Positions 1-7,683 of a DNA stretch of 46,495 nucleotides are shown piece by piece (positions within the stretch are counted from its first letter, which is position 1; every line of letters starts with the position of its first letter). Where the stretch lies: assembly GCA_900317375.1 (NCBI GenBank), contig ONGJ01000019.1:1-46495 (forward strand). The letters are read 5' to 3'. Under the pieces are notes generated by a model. The model did not search any database. It worked only from the letters and a program-made list of their open reading frames with translations, and was not told the DNA's origin. A program made the position numbers and the translations under genes. The DNA comes from an uncultured Eubacteriales bacterium. Lineage in GTDB: Bacteria > Bacillota > Clostridia > Oscillospirales > Oscillospiraceae.

Positions 1-138
1 GCAGAGGCATGCGATGTCCTCCGCGATCTCCCGTCAGAAGCGTTTCAGCTTCGGGCATTCAGCGCTCTGAATTCGGAGGCATTGTTCGTGTAGAGCTTGC
101 CATCTTTTTATCTCCTCATGATGAACCTGCATCTAGAT

Positions 139-1359
139 TCAGTTTAATTCTGCTTTTCCAACCAGCCAGTCCAGCGCATTGATCCGGCGGATACCTTCAT
201 AATCTGCTTCGGGATCTTCGTCAAGGGTCAGTATTACTTTGGGATAGTTGTCGGAAATGCGCTGCAGGGAGGCAAGCTCACGACTAAGAGTGTTTTCGTC
301 TCGAACACTGGCTGCGACCTGAATATACTGCACCCCTTTGTTACCACGAGCAACAAAATCCACTTCCAGCTCATCTATCTTTCCGATATAGACCTCATAT
401 CCTCTTCGAAGCAGTTCCAGATAAACAATGTTCTCAAGAATGTGCCCCACATCCGTGCCGCTTGTGCCGAGCAGCATATAGCGCATACCGATATCGACCA
501 CATAGTATTTTTCCAACGTCTTCAGATACTGTTTTCCACGAATGTTGTAGCGCTTTGCCTGATAGATGATGAAACTCTCCATCAAACCTTCAAGGTACCG
601 CTCCACAGTCTTTACGTCGATCTTTCTGCCGGAAGAGGTCATGGTATCTGCAATCTTTTTTGTTGAAAGCTGGCTGCCGATGCTGTCGAACACAAAGCGT
701 GTCACGCTCTCCAACATCATGGTATCCGAAATCTTTTTGCGTGCGGCGATATCCTTAACGACGATAGTATGGTAAACGCCCTCCAAATAATCGTGCAAAG
801 CACTCGGATTGTCCTTCAGCTCCAGCGAATAAGGGAAGGAGCTTCCCTGGATGTACTCCCTATACTTTGCCCCAAGGTTGTCGTTGTCCCCGGTTGCGAG
901 TACATATTCACGGAAAGACAGAGGCAACATTTTTATCTCGACGTATCTCCCCGAGATCAGCGTAGCGATCTCACCGGAAAGCATATAAGCGTTGGAACCG
1001 GTGAGGTATACATCGACATTTTTCCGGATATAGAGACTATCGATCACAGAAGGAAAGTCGGTGCAATGCTGGATTTCGTCGACAAACACATATGTCATTT
1101 TCCCGGGTACGAGACGCTCCTTGATATATCTGTGAAGCGCAGCGGGCTCACGGAGCGCAAAGAAGTCGAAGTCTTCCAGATTAATGGCTACGATCTGCTC
1201 CTCTTTCACTCCGTTTGTGCGCAGATAGTCCTGGTATATCTCCAGTAATGTAGACTTGCCACAGCGCCGGACGCCGGTCACCACCTTAATCAGCTGCTTA
1301 TCGCGAAAGCCGATCAGTTTATCCAAATATTCCTTTCGTTCCAATCTTTTCTGTGCCAT
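139..1359 (-). CDS. AAA-family ATPase with DUF4143 C-terminal domain
   Basis: 406 aa. The N-terminal P-loop domain has Walker A GVRRCGKST (residues 29-37) and Walker B YVFVDE (about 90-95), followed by a sensor-like LTGSNAYML segment. The C-terminal half resembles DUF4143, which often has a nuclease-like fold; the segment LEVDFVARG late in the protein fits that. Proteins of this AAA_14/DUF4143 type are common in anaerobes and archaea, frequently on genomic islands, and their cellular role is mostly unknown. ATG 1359 follows a strong GGAGGTG site, and a promoter lies at 1387-1415. It is transcribed alone, on the AT-rich side of the tRNA-Ser junction, downstream of the restriction-modification operon and on the same strand. 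Family assignment is confident; function is not. Confidence 0.85.
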   Translation of the reverse strand: MAQKRLERKEYLDKLIGFRDKQLIKVVTGVRRCGKSTLLEIYQDYLRTNGVKEEQIVAINLEDFDFFALREPAALHRYIKERLVPGKMTYVFVDEIQHCTDFPSVIDSLYIRKNVDVYLTGSNAYMLSGEIATLISGRYVEIKMLPLSFREYVLATGDNDNLGAKYREYIQGSSFPYSLELKDNPSALHDYLEGVYHTIVVKDIAARKKISDTMMLESVTRFVFDSIGSQLSTKKIADTMTSSGRKIDVKTVERYLEGLMESFIIYQAKRYNIRGKQYLKTLEKYYVVDIGMRYMLLGTSGTDVGHILENIVYLELLRRGYEVYIGKIDELEVDFVARGNKGVQYIQVAASVRDENTLSRELASLQRISDNYPKVILTLDEDPEADYEGIRRINALDWLVGKAELN

Positions 1360-1386
1360 GGCGCACCTCCATTTTTGCTCAACAAA

Positions 1387-1415
1387 AGTATATCCAAAAA
1401 GAATGAAGAAATCAA
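1387..1415 (-). promoter_or_regulatory. Promoter of the AAA ATPase gene
   Basis: On the minus strand TTGATT and TATACT are separated by exactly 17 bp, a good vegetative promoter. It lies 28 bp upstream of ATG 1359. Confidence 0.6.
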
Positions 1416-1844
1416 TAATTTTTGGAATGAAATCCTAAAATCATTCTTTTGCTTTCATAATCGGATAAATAAAGAGCGCATGAGGATAATTGAACGTGTA
1501 CTTAACGGTGGGACTGTTTTATTCAATTCAAACCGCGTTCGATTAGCAGTGAATGTAGCGAAAGCAAGTTTCGCATGTGATTATATCTTAAATTGAGCCA
1601 TCATATATTGTTTGCAGGCTCATAATTAAATGAGATTTTCATTTTAAGATAATATCCTCGTATTGTATTTTGTATCTATGACCTATGTACATATAATACA
1701 ACATACATTCTGTACAATTACCACAACTCGGTGCAATATCTGTAATGCTTTGTGCCAGCAGAGATTGCACCGATAATGAAATCTAATTTCGGAAAAGGTT
1801 CGGTCGCACTGTACATATCATCCCATGTTCAACAGGCTGATTTA

Positions 1845-1858
1845 TGGTATAATATAAT
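1845..1858 (+). promoter_or_regulatory. Extended -10 promoter for a candidate short RNA
   Basis: TGGTATAAT (1845-1853) is a perfect extended -10 element, TGN followed by TATAAT. A second TATAAT overlaps at 1853-1858. No good -35 is present, which extended -10 promoters tolerate. Transcription would start at about 1860, exactly where the hairpin at 1861-1923 begins. Confidence 0.4.
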
Positions 1859-1860
1859 TA

Positions 1861-1930
1861 CGCGGCAACTAAAAAATCCCGCTTTCAAAAAGTGCTTGAA
1901 AGCCTCCCAACTTAGTTGCCACGCTTTTTT
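1861..1930 (+). ncRNA. Candidate nested-hairpin small RNA or bidirectional terminator
   Basis: The outer stem GGCAACTAA (1864-1872) pairs perfectly with TTAGTTGCC (1912-1920). The inner hairpin GCTTTCAA (1881-1888) pairs with TTGAAAGC (1896-1903). A T-run at 1925-1930 follows. With the extended -10 box just upstream this could make a transcript of about 65-70 nt with its own terminator. On the minus strand the inner hairpin is followed by GGGATTTTTT, so the same sequence could also terminate the restriction-modification operon, whose stop codon lies at 1967. Which role is real cannot be settled from sequence. Confidence 0.4.
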
Positions 1931-1966
1931 GTTATTTTAGATTATTACTATCGCAGTAAAAGACCA

Positions 1967-3565
1967 TCATGCGCTTTGTTTACGCGACAATCTTCGGCTT
2001 CGCATCTTTTCCCAAATTGAGTGTAGAAGAACAATGTCAGAATCAGACAAACCTAAACCATCTTTTAAAAGCACTTTGTCTGTATAGCTTAGGATTTCGG
2101 TGTATTTCCCTTCCCGCTGCCATTGGTCTATCAGCATAACGTCAAGCTTTTCTGCGCCAATCATCGGAATTCGCATCCGTCTCATCTCGCCCGGCTCAAA
2201 AGTCAGCACCCCTCCGCCATAGCTCCTTCCAAGGGTTTCGCTAAGTGCCAATGTGTATGTATTTAGAAATGCACCGACCACAGCATTTCCGTTTATTCCC
2301 GGAAGGAACCTGACTTTATGGAGAGTATCTGTGACGAGTGCCCCAGCACTATTTACAATTATTTTCGGATACAGATTTGCCTGACGAATTAAAAACGCAT
2401 CTGCCGTCCACGACATTGGAACATGATACCAGTGTTTACGAATACGGCATTTATAATTTGTGTTATATTTCTGCGACTCTCCCCATGCGATATATTTCTT
2501 TGCGTTTTCGCTTACTTCTTCTATATCTACATCTCCAGGCGTAAAGAGAAAGACACGTTTTCCTTCATTCTGTAACGCTAAATGTTCTTCCGGGGAAAGT
2601 ATAATTCCCTTTACTTGCTCCGAACGTCCGATGATCGGCATGACTGCATCTTCAAGACCCCATTTTTCAACTGTGTCTCGGCTCAGCATGAAGAAATCAT
2701 TTTCTCCGCTCACCAGCCCGACATTCACTTCATAGAGATCAGAAGCAGAAGAAATACGCGGATCTGAATTAAGCCGCCTTAAAACCTCCAACTCGCGGTT
2801 GGAAAGATAATACTTAACCCATTTATCTGTACTGTGGTCGAGGTGCTTCGTTTCGGCAGCGGCCAAGCACTTCTGTCCTTCAGTAATGAGTTCATCCAAT
2901 CCGTCCAGCTCAACTACTCGGATGCCTTTAATGTCTGACTGCTTTTCACCAAGCAGGATAATCACTTCCTGCTGTAATCCCTCGAACACCAATTTGCGAA
3001 AAGTCACGAGAGTGAGGCTTTCAAAATGCGAGCTAAGATAGTTCCGAGCCTCTGCGGCATAGTCTACTTGGAATAATTCTGCCGGTATTACCATACCGAT
3101 TCTGCCCTTATCGCTAAGAGCTTCGCACGAGAGCAGAAGAAACGGCAACCAGATATTCGTTAGCCGGTTTGGATGGAATCCATGGGCTTTCATCAGCCGA
3201 AAGGCTACTTCCCTGTATTGCTCATCAAAATTCTGATATCTGATAAACGGTGGATTGCCAAGAATCACATCAAATTTCTCTTTATTCTCTATTTCAGATT
3301 CATAATAGGAGAAGAAGTCTTCGTTCTTGACAGGATAACCGTATTCTGCCGCTTTTTTTGCTTCGGCAGGATCGAGCTCTATACCAATCGCATCGGCACA
3401 TATGGTTTTTGTAATTAATGCGTTTAGAAAGCTACCATCTCCGCAACTCGGTTCCAAAATCCTATCTTCAGGACTTCTAACCGCCCATTCTACAATAAAA
3501 TCAGCTATTGGATTAGGCGTATAGTATCCACCCCGGAGCTTATCATAGCTATTCTGTGCTTTCAT
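1967..3565 (-). CDS. Eco57I-like N6-adenine DNA methyltransferase
   Basis: 532 aa. It should transfer methyl groups from S-adenosylmethionine to adenine in DNA, protecting the host from the neighbouring nuclease. Motif I, ILEPSCGDGS, is at about residues 37-46 and the catalytic NPPF at 104-107. The second half is the expected target-recognition region. ATG 3565 lies 17 bp inside the end of the upstream gene and has a near-perfect GGAGGT, indicating translational coupling. The pairing of a gene of about 530 aa with one of about 1000 aa mirrors Eco57I, where a separate methyltransferase accompanies the bifunctional enzyme. The recognition sequence cannot be read from the protein. Confidence 0.9.
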   Translation of the reverse strand: MKAQNSYDKLRGGYYTPNPIADFIVEWAVRSPEDRILEPSCGDGSFLNALITKTICADAIGIELDPAEAKKAAEYGYPVKNEDFFSYYESEIENKEKFDVILGNPPFIRYQNFDEQYREVAFRLMKAHGFHPNRLTNIWLPFLLLSCEALSDKGRIGMVIPAELFQVDYAAEARNYLSSHFESLTLVTFRKLVFEGLQQEVIILLGEKQSDIKGIRVVELDGLDELITEGQKCLAAAETKHLDHSTDKWVKYYLSNRELEVLRRLNSDPRISSASDLYEVNVGLVSGENDFFMLSRDTVEKWGLEDAVMPIIGRSEQVKGIILSPEEHLALQNEGKRVFLFTPGDVDIEEVSENAKKYIAWGESQKYNTNYKCRIRKHWYHVPMSWTADAFLIRQANLYPKIIVNSAGALVTDTLHKVRFLPGINGNAVVGAFLNTYTLALSETLGRSYGGGVLTFEPGEMRRMRIPMIGAEKLDVMLIDQWQREGKYTEILSYTDKVLLKDGLGLSDSDIVLLHSIWEKMRSRRLSRKQSA

Positions 3566-6500
3566 TTATTACCTCCGGGCGCAAATCAGTTACACCGTAT
3601 AAATCATCAATTATGGTATTAAGGCGCTCTTGCTCTGACGCTATTAATCGTTGGAATATTTTTCTGTCCGCTGAATTTTGCACATGTTTCATATCCCTAT
3701 AAGATCTCTGCATTTGTGATACGGCATTAAGAATTCTCCCATAAATCCATTTTTCTCTATCATCGTTAAGATCAATGCGATAAATAGGCAAGTCCTCGAT
3801 AAACTGTTTGCCGTGGGAGTAATAATCACCCTGGAATGCGCTCGCCGAGTTTTTTACCAATGTTTCCATCAGCCAGTGGTTTAGAATCGCCTGAATATAA
3901 TAAATGTGCAAAGAAGCCTCGGGCTTCATTTCAAGTCCGTAAAACGGGCCATTGCCACCGCCAGTAAAAACAGTTAAGCCGATATCATAGACATAGTTGG
4001 AATCCGTAGAGAGCACCGGCCAGATTAAGTGTGGTTTTCCGGTAAAACGTTTCAGGCTCTGGCTCCGGCCATAGGCATACCATGTCCGCTCTGTCCGGTT
4101 AGGCATATTTCTCTTATCCAATTCTTCCCGGAAAGCAGAGAGATAATCGTAGGTTGCCGGAAACCGGCTTCTCATCTCGTCATAGTCAATCAGTACCGGT
4201 TTTCCTTCAACTGTCTTATACGGGAAAATGATATAACTGTTTGCTGTTATTTTGTCGTATTTTCTCAGCTGTGCATCATAGATACTATATCGGAGGATAT
4301 CCTGTTCTACTTTCCGGGGCTTTCCAGTTTTATCCTTGAAATACACGTATCTGTCATCTTTATGCTCTGCTTTGATGATATAGATCTTATCGGCACTGGT
4401 TTGCACTCCCACAAACACATCTGCCAATTCTTTCAGCGGCACACAATGTGAACGGATCTGATCCAGCCGCTCAGAAATCTCCGGTGGAAGGAATGTCCAT
4501 GGGCCAGCGCTGAGATGATTTGATGCATATTGAAAGAACTCTGTCTTATGATTGAACAGAAACCGATTATAGTCTTTCACGAAGGAAATGGCGAACTTCT
4601 CCTGCGGTTCTTTAGTCAGAATGAGAATACATGTATATGTCAGCCGTCCCTTAAAGACCTGATGAACCCCGAAATGGATAATCTTTGCAACTGATTCCCG
4701 TGAGGAGAGGTAGCTTCTAAGTGCCTCGCCTGATGCGATTGTCATAAACTTGTGCGGCACAATGTATCCAATTCTCCCACCCGGTTTTATGAGCGACCAT
4801 GCTCTTTCGATAAACAGATAGTATTTATCTAACAGGCTGGATTTTGCCGTTTCAAACCCGGACTTGTCAGTTTTATAGAATGCATATTCCCCGGGAGAAT
4901 AATGCACCATGTTCTGCACTCGGATATAAGGTGGGTTACCTACAATTGCGTCAAAACCGGTTCTTCCGAATTCAGCTTGCCAATCAAACATCCGGATCTT
5001 TTTTAATTCATCCGGCCTGTTATAGATATCCGGCTGGAATAAGGCATAAGCAGAGGAAACGAGGCTGTTGCCATTTTTGATATTGTCATCTAACCGTGGG
5101 AGGATTTTTTCTCCCGGATCGGCGTTAAAAGCATTGAGTTCTTCAGATGAAGCATTTTCTAAAAGTTTCAGACACAGGCTGAATTTGGATACCTCTACTG
5201 CTAACGGATCGATATCAACTCCAAACAGGTTTGCTGTGAGTATTCTTCTTCTGAGTTCAAATGAAAGCCGGTACTCGTCCGTCCCGGGGATCTGGTAAAT
5301 ATAGCCCATCCGAAGTGCGGCATCCTTAGCCCGTGAAAGATGCCATTCAATATGAAAGTTGATCAGAAATTCGAATGCCGAGAGCAAAAAATTCCCAGAA
5401 CCGCAGCAAATGTCCGCGATCCGCAGTTGGCTGACTTCATTCAGCGTTTTCCCCTGGACGACTTCTGATAGCGTCTGTTCCACTATGATATCGGTGACAT
5501 TTTTCGGCGTGTTCACCGCACCTTTGTCGTCTACTGCCTCGGGTTTCTTCTCAGCAACGACCGTTCCGTCTGGAGAAATGACAAGCTGCTCATCCAAGAA
5601 CAGTTCATAGATTTGTCCGATAATAAAAGGATCTACCACGCTGAACTCATAGGAATTGTTCGGATAATATAGGCTAACAAAGATGTCAATCAGTACATCA
5701 TCCGAGAGTGAAAGCTGATCTTCTTCCAAAACCTCAAACAGGCCGGAATCATATTTTCTATCAGCAGCAAGAAACAGGGCCTTCAGTTCCGCATAGGTTT
5801 TTACATTTTTTAGGATCTCATATTGTTCAAGATTTCGGTCTTCACAAATGCGAAGAAAAATAATCCGGTTCAGGATTCTCTGGACGCCAATGTTCAACGT
5901 CTGCAAATCTACCGAGGGATTTCGTCTGACGATGTCTGCCCCAAGCGTAAGCCGCCAGCCTTTGATCTGCTTTAAGAAATACTCGTCAAATGGTTCCCGA
6001 CGGATTGTTCTCTCGATATTTTCAAATCTCTCCGCAAAAGCGCCGGAAAGGACAGCCTCTTTTGAAAGAAGAGCATAAATCTCGTCAAATTTCTCAACAT
6101 ACTCCCGGTAATTGTAATGAGCGATTAACGCTCTCCCAACATTATCATTTTCAACCGGGCGTACAGAGCAGTCGTAGATATAAAGATCGGTATAGTTCGT
6201 GAGAACCGAAACTTTGAGGTTTCCACTCCAACCGTACCGGCGGAGTTGGAATGCTGGAGCGCTGTCTGTTGTGATATCTACAGCTGGTTTCTTCGTTTCC
6301 AAGAAGAAACAGGTCTCTGTTCCAATACGGAAGGAATAGTCCGGCTTCTTGCTTTTCTTCCGACCAGCTTCTTCCACCAGCACTGTGGCCTCATGCGTAA
6401 CCTCTCGGAGATGCTGGGGTAATCCAGCCTCATTGTCCACATCCCAGCCGAGCAGCTTAAAGAATGGATTAACAAAATCCACCCGAACTTCGGTCTCATT

Positions 6501-6599
6501 ATAAGATGGGCGTCTGAAGTCTTTATATTGGGTCTCGTAAAGGGTAACATACTCTGCGAGCTTTTGTATGTCGCCATCATGCCGAAATGTATACTGCAT
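3549..6599 (-). CDS. Type IIG restriction-modification enzyme (nuclease-methyltransferase-specificity fusion)
   Basis: 1016 aa from ATG 6599. The N-terminal domain resembles type I R-subunit nuclease domains, with a PD-(D/E)xK-like signature: PDYSF around D87, and ETKKP supplying E101 and K103. The methyltransferase core follows, with motif I ADICCGSGNF at about 395-404 and NPPY at 555-558. The last third looks like a TaqI-type target-recognition domain. The frame stays open to a TTG at 6668, but the promoter -10 is at 6657-6662, so that codon would precede the transcript start. ATG 6599 has an AGGGGG Shine-Dalgarno site and is preferred. It forms an operon with the methyltransferase gene at 1967-3565. 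Low GC relative to the rest of the window suggests acquisition. Confidence 0.9.
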   Translation of the reverse strand: MQYTFRHDGDIQKLAEYVTLYETQYKDFRRPSYNETEVRVDFVNPFFKLLGWDVDNEAGLPQHLREVTHEATVLVEEAGRKKSKKPDYSFRIGTETCFFLETKKPAVDITTDSAPAFQLRRYGWSGNLKVSVLTNYTDLYIYDCSVRPVENDNVGRALIAHYNYREYVEKFDEIYALLSKEAVLSGAFAERFENIERTIRREPFDEYFLKQIKGWRLTLGADIVRRNPSVDLQTLNIGVQRILNRIIFLRICEDRNLEQYEILKNVKTYAELKALFLAADRKYDSGLFEVLEEDQLSLSDDVLIDIFVSLYYPNNSYEFSVVDPFIIGQIYELFLDEQLVISPDGTVVAEKKPEAVDDKGAVNTPKNVTDIIVEQTLSEVVQGKTLNEVSQLRIADICCGSGNFLLSAFEFLINFHIEWHLSRAKDAALRMGYIYQIPGTDEYRLSFELRRRILTANLFGVDIDPLAVEVSKFSLCLKLLENASSEELNAFNADPGEKILPRLDDNIKNGNSLVSSAYALFQPDIYNRPDELKKIRMFDWQAEFGRTGFDAIVGNPPYIRVQNMVHYSPGEYAFYKTDKSGFETAKSSLLDKYYLFIERAWSLIKPGGRIGYIVPHKFMTIASGEALRSYLSSRESVAKIIHFGVHQVFKGRLTYTCILILTKEPQEKFAISFVKDYNRFLFNHKTEFFQYASNHLSAGPWTFLPPEISERLDQIRSHCVPLKELADVFVGVQTSADKIYIIKAEHKDDRYVYFKDKTGKPRKVEQDILRYSIYDAQLRKYDKITANSYIIFPYKTVEGKPVLIDYDEMRSRFPATYDYLSAFREELDKRNMPNRTERTWYAYGRSQSLKRFTGKPHLIWPVLSTDSNYVYDIGLTVFTGGGNGPFYGLEMKPEASLHIYYIQAILNHWLMETLVKNSASAFQGDYYSHGKQFIEDLPIYRIDLNDDREKWIYGRILNAVSQMQRSYRDMKHVQNSADRKIFQRLIASEQERLNTIIDDLYGVTDLRPEVINESTE

Positions 6600-6656
6600 G
6601 CCCAACGCCCCCTGACACTTCCGAATTCCAAAGATACTCTGTAAGGTAGATAAATT

Positions 6657-6685
6657 ATTATACACCAAAAAATCTTAAGGCTCAA
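6657..6685 (-). promoter_or_regulatory. Promoter of the restriction-modification operon
   Basis: On the minus strand TTGAGC (6680-6685) and a perfect TATAAT (6657-6662) are separated by 17 bp. The predicted start, at about 6650, rules out the upstream TTG at 6668 as the initiation codon of the type IIG gene. Confidence 0.75.
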
Positions 6686-6814
6686 CCGAAAAATCTGGTC
6701 AGCCCAAAACCCTGTCAAAATCGTTGTTCTCTCAATCCATCGGGTATCCAGAATATGTTGTTCCGGCAATAGTGATACTATCGGCATTAGACCTACCTAT
6801 CGAATTCGGTCTCT

Positions 6815-6844
6815 TTTGCGACTCTTTACGACTCTTTGCGACTA
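6815..6844. repeat. Three tandem 10-bp repeats (iteron-like)
   Basis: The unit YTTTRCGACT occurs three times without gaps (6815-6824, 6825-6834, 6835-6844). Ten bp is one helical turn, so a protein bound to each copy would sit on the same face of the DNA. The repeats lie between the restriction-modification promoter and the divergent small gene, so they could be an operator for either; this is inference. Confidence 0.5.
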
Positions 6845-6905
6845 TCTATATGCATAGTGATTATCTTATGATATATTGGCGCCATAATAGAGGAAAATCC
6901 CGCAA

Positions 6906-6950
6906 AGACGGTGAAACCGCATGAATTTGTGCGGAATCACCGTCTATTTT
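6906..6950 (+). terminator. Hairpin with T-rich tail before the small ribbon-helix-helix-like gene
   Basis: AGACGGTGA (6906-6914) pairs with TCACCGTCT (6937-6945), and an inner CCGCA/TGCGG stem (6917-6921, 6930-6934) is separated from it by a symmetric AA/AA internal loop. ATTTTGTT follows. It could terminate or attenuate rightward transcription before the gene that ends at 7342. Confidence 0.45.
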
Positions 6951-7015
6951 GTTCGTCCGCCGTTAATCTATCTTTGAAAAGTCCGGGGAAACCTCCCGGC
7001 AGAAAGGAGAAAGTA

Positions 7016-7342
7016 ATAACTAAAACTGGAATCCCCAAGATTGAACCGCCAAATAATATGGAATTTGACCCCTCTCTTATGTCCCGTGGCGCTCAGGATC
7101 GTGTCTCCGTCCATATAGACGAGCAGGCCGAAGCCGCTATGAACGCCATCACGGATATCAAAAAACAGGTTGTTGTTACCCGTCACGCCATTGTTTCTCA
7201 GCTTCTTGTCAGTTGGACCGCTGAAGTCGCAAGGAGAAATATCCCCACGCATGCTCAACTATTTGACAATCTCGAACTCCACCATCATCAGCAGCTCTGC
7301 AAAATTATCGATCAGGGAGGCCCAAAATGGAACTTATATTAG
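7016..7342 (+). CDS. Small ribbon-helix-helix-like protein, start codon uncertain
   Basis: The open frame codes for at least 108 aa. RVSVHID followed by two predicted helices, EQAEAAMNAITDIKKQ and TRHAIVSQLLVSW, resembles the strand-helix-helix of CopG/Arc-type DNA-binding proteins; this is a pattern-level assignment. The start is odd. The only good Shine-Dalgarno (AAAGGAG, 7003-7009) points to an in-frame ATA at 7016 with 6-nt spacing. The GTG at 6911 lies inside a hairpin, and the first in-frame ATG, near 7060, has no ribosome site. Either AUA is used, translation begins further down, or the start codon has been lost. It is divergent from the restriction-modification operon and could regulate it, but nothing in the sequence proves this. 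Confidence 0.5.
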   Translation: MTKTGIPKIEPPNNMEFDPSLMSRGAQDRVSVHIDEQAEAAMNAITDIKKQVVVTRHAIVSQLLVSWTAEVARRNIPTHAQLFDNLELHHHQQLCKIIDQGGPKWNLY

Positions 7343-7374
7343 ATTTGTTTTTAGGTTTCGTTGTTATCATGTAA
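7327..7374 (+). CDS. Possible 15-residue hydrophobic peptide
   Basis: MELILDLFLGFVVIM starts at an ATG overlapping the end of the preceding gene and is preceded by GGGAGG at good spacing, so it could be translationally coupled. It is strongly hydrophobic and carries two acidic residues near the N-terminus. It may be a membrane micropeptide or the truncated N-terminus of a longer small membrane protein of the island. Short length makes this weak. Confidence 0.25.
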   Translation: MELILDLFLGFVVIM

Positions 7375-7468
7375 AAAATGAGGTGCGATGTGTCATTCGT
7401 TTTGTTGGCTTATTGTCGACAGATCTGGTAAAACTGACTGTCTTTGGACCGTTATTAGCCGTGAACAA

Positions 7469-7500
7469 AACAAAACCCCTGTAAAAACAGAGGCTTTGTT
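7469..7500. terminator. Bidirectional terminator-like hairpin at the island edge
   Basis: AACAAAACCCCTGT (7469-7482) pairs with ACAGAGGCTTTGTT (7487-7500) across an AAAA loop with two mismatches. On the minus strand it is followed by more T-rich sequence. It lies 34 bp from the repeat of the tRNA-Ser 3' end. Confidence 0.5.
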
Positions 7501-7533
7501 CCGAGTATTTTGTATCTTTAATACTCATGATTC

Positions 7534-7555
7534 TGGCGGAGGGTGCAGGATTCGA
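7534..7555 (-). repeat. Direct repeat of the tRNA-Ser 3' end (putative att site)
   Basis: These 22 bp are identical to 7683-7704, the last 22 nt of the tRNA-Ser gene including CCA. A displaced copy of a tRNA 3' end is the usual scar of site-specific integration by a tyrosine recombinase. The AT-rich island lies immediately to the left. No integrase is in the window, and the other end of the island would lie beyond position 1. Confidence 0.65.
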
Positions 7556-7640
7556 CCTGCTCTGCGGAGCAGGCCGCCTCGGGTTGCGGCATGCCCCCGG
7601 CATGCCGCCAAGTGCCCTCGGGTTCGAATCCTGTTCTTCT
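7556..7640. repeat. Palindrome-rich tRNA-derived segment
   Basis: Two perfect hairpins occur: CCTGCTC/GAGCAGG (7556-7562, 7567-7573; TGCG loop) and GCGGCATGCC/GGCATGCCGC (7586-7595, 7599-7608; CCC loop). At 7621-7631 a T-arm-like GGTTCGAATCC appears on the plus strand, inverted relative to the tRNA 3' copy at 7534-7555. It does not fold as a complete tRNA on either strand. Confidence 0.45.
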
Positions 7641-7643
7641 TCG

Positions 7644-7683
7644 AAAAGGAGCTCCCCGCCCGAGTGGGCGGGGAGCTCCTTTT
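7644..7683. terminator. Strong 18-bp-stem bidirectional terminator after tRNA-Ser
   Basis: A perfect 18-bp inverted repeat (7644-7661 with 7666-7683) has a GAGT loop, a GC-rich core and A/T ends, so it ends in TTTT on either strand. It directly follows the tRNA-Ser 3' end on the minus strand and shares the last base with the encoded CCA. Confidence 0.85.

Larger units (their letters stand above)
1360..1966. other. 607-bp AT-rich intergenic region with two hairpins
   Basis: No credible protein gene is seen here. The region holds the ATPase promoter, a long-loop inverted repeat at 1729-1772 (9-bp perfect stem, CGGTGCAAT with ATTGCACCG, about 26-nt loop), a TATAAT at 1692-1697, and the promoter/double-hairpin cassette at 1845-1930 described separately. 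The word TGTACATAT occurs twice (from about 1686 and 1810). Confidence 0.5.

Noticed and set aside
1-138. Fragment downstream of the ATPase, with GAGGAG before an ATG on the minus strand (near 104)
   Set aside because: The frame stops after about 14 codons and the alternative frame is short and unrecognised; possibly a gene remnant but unsupported.
7534-7640. Second tRNA gene
   Set aside because: Only a 3' end and an inverted T-arm are present; no acceptor, D or anticodon arm can be assembled on either strand.
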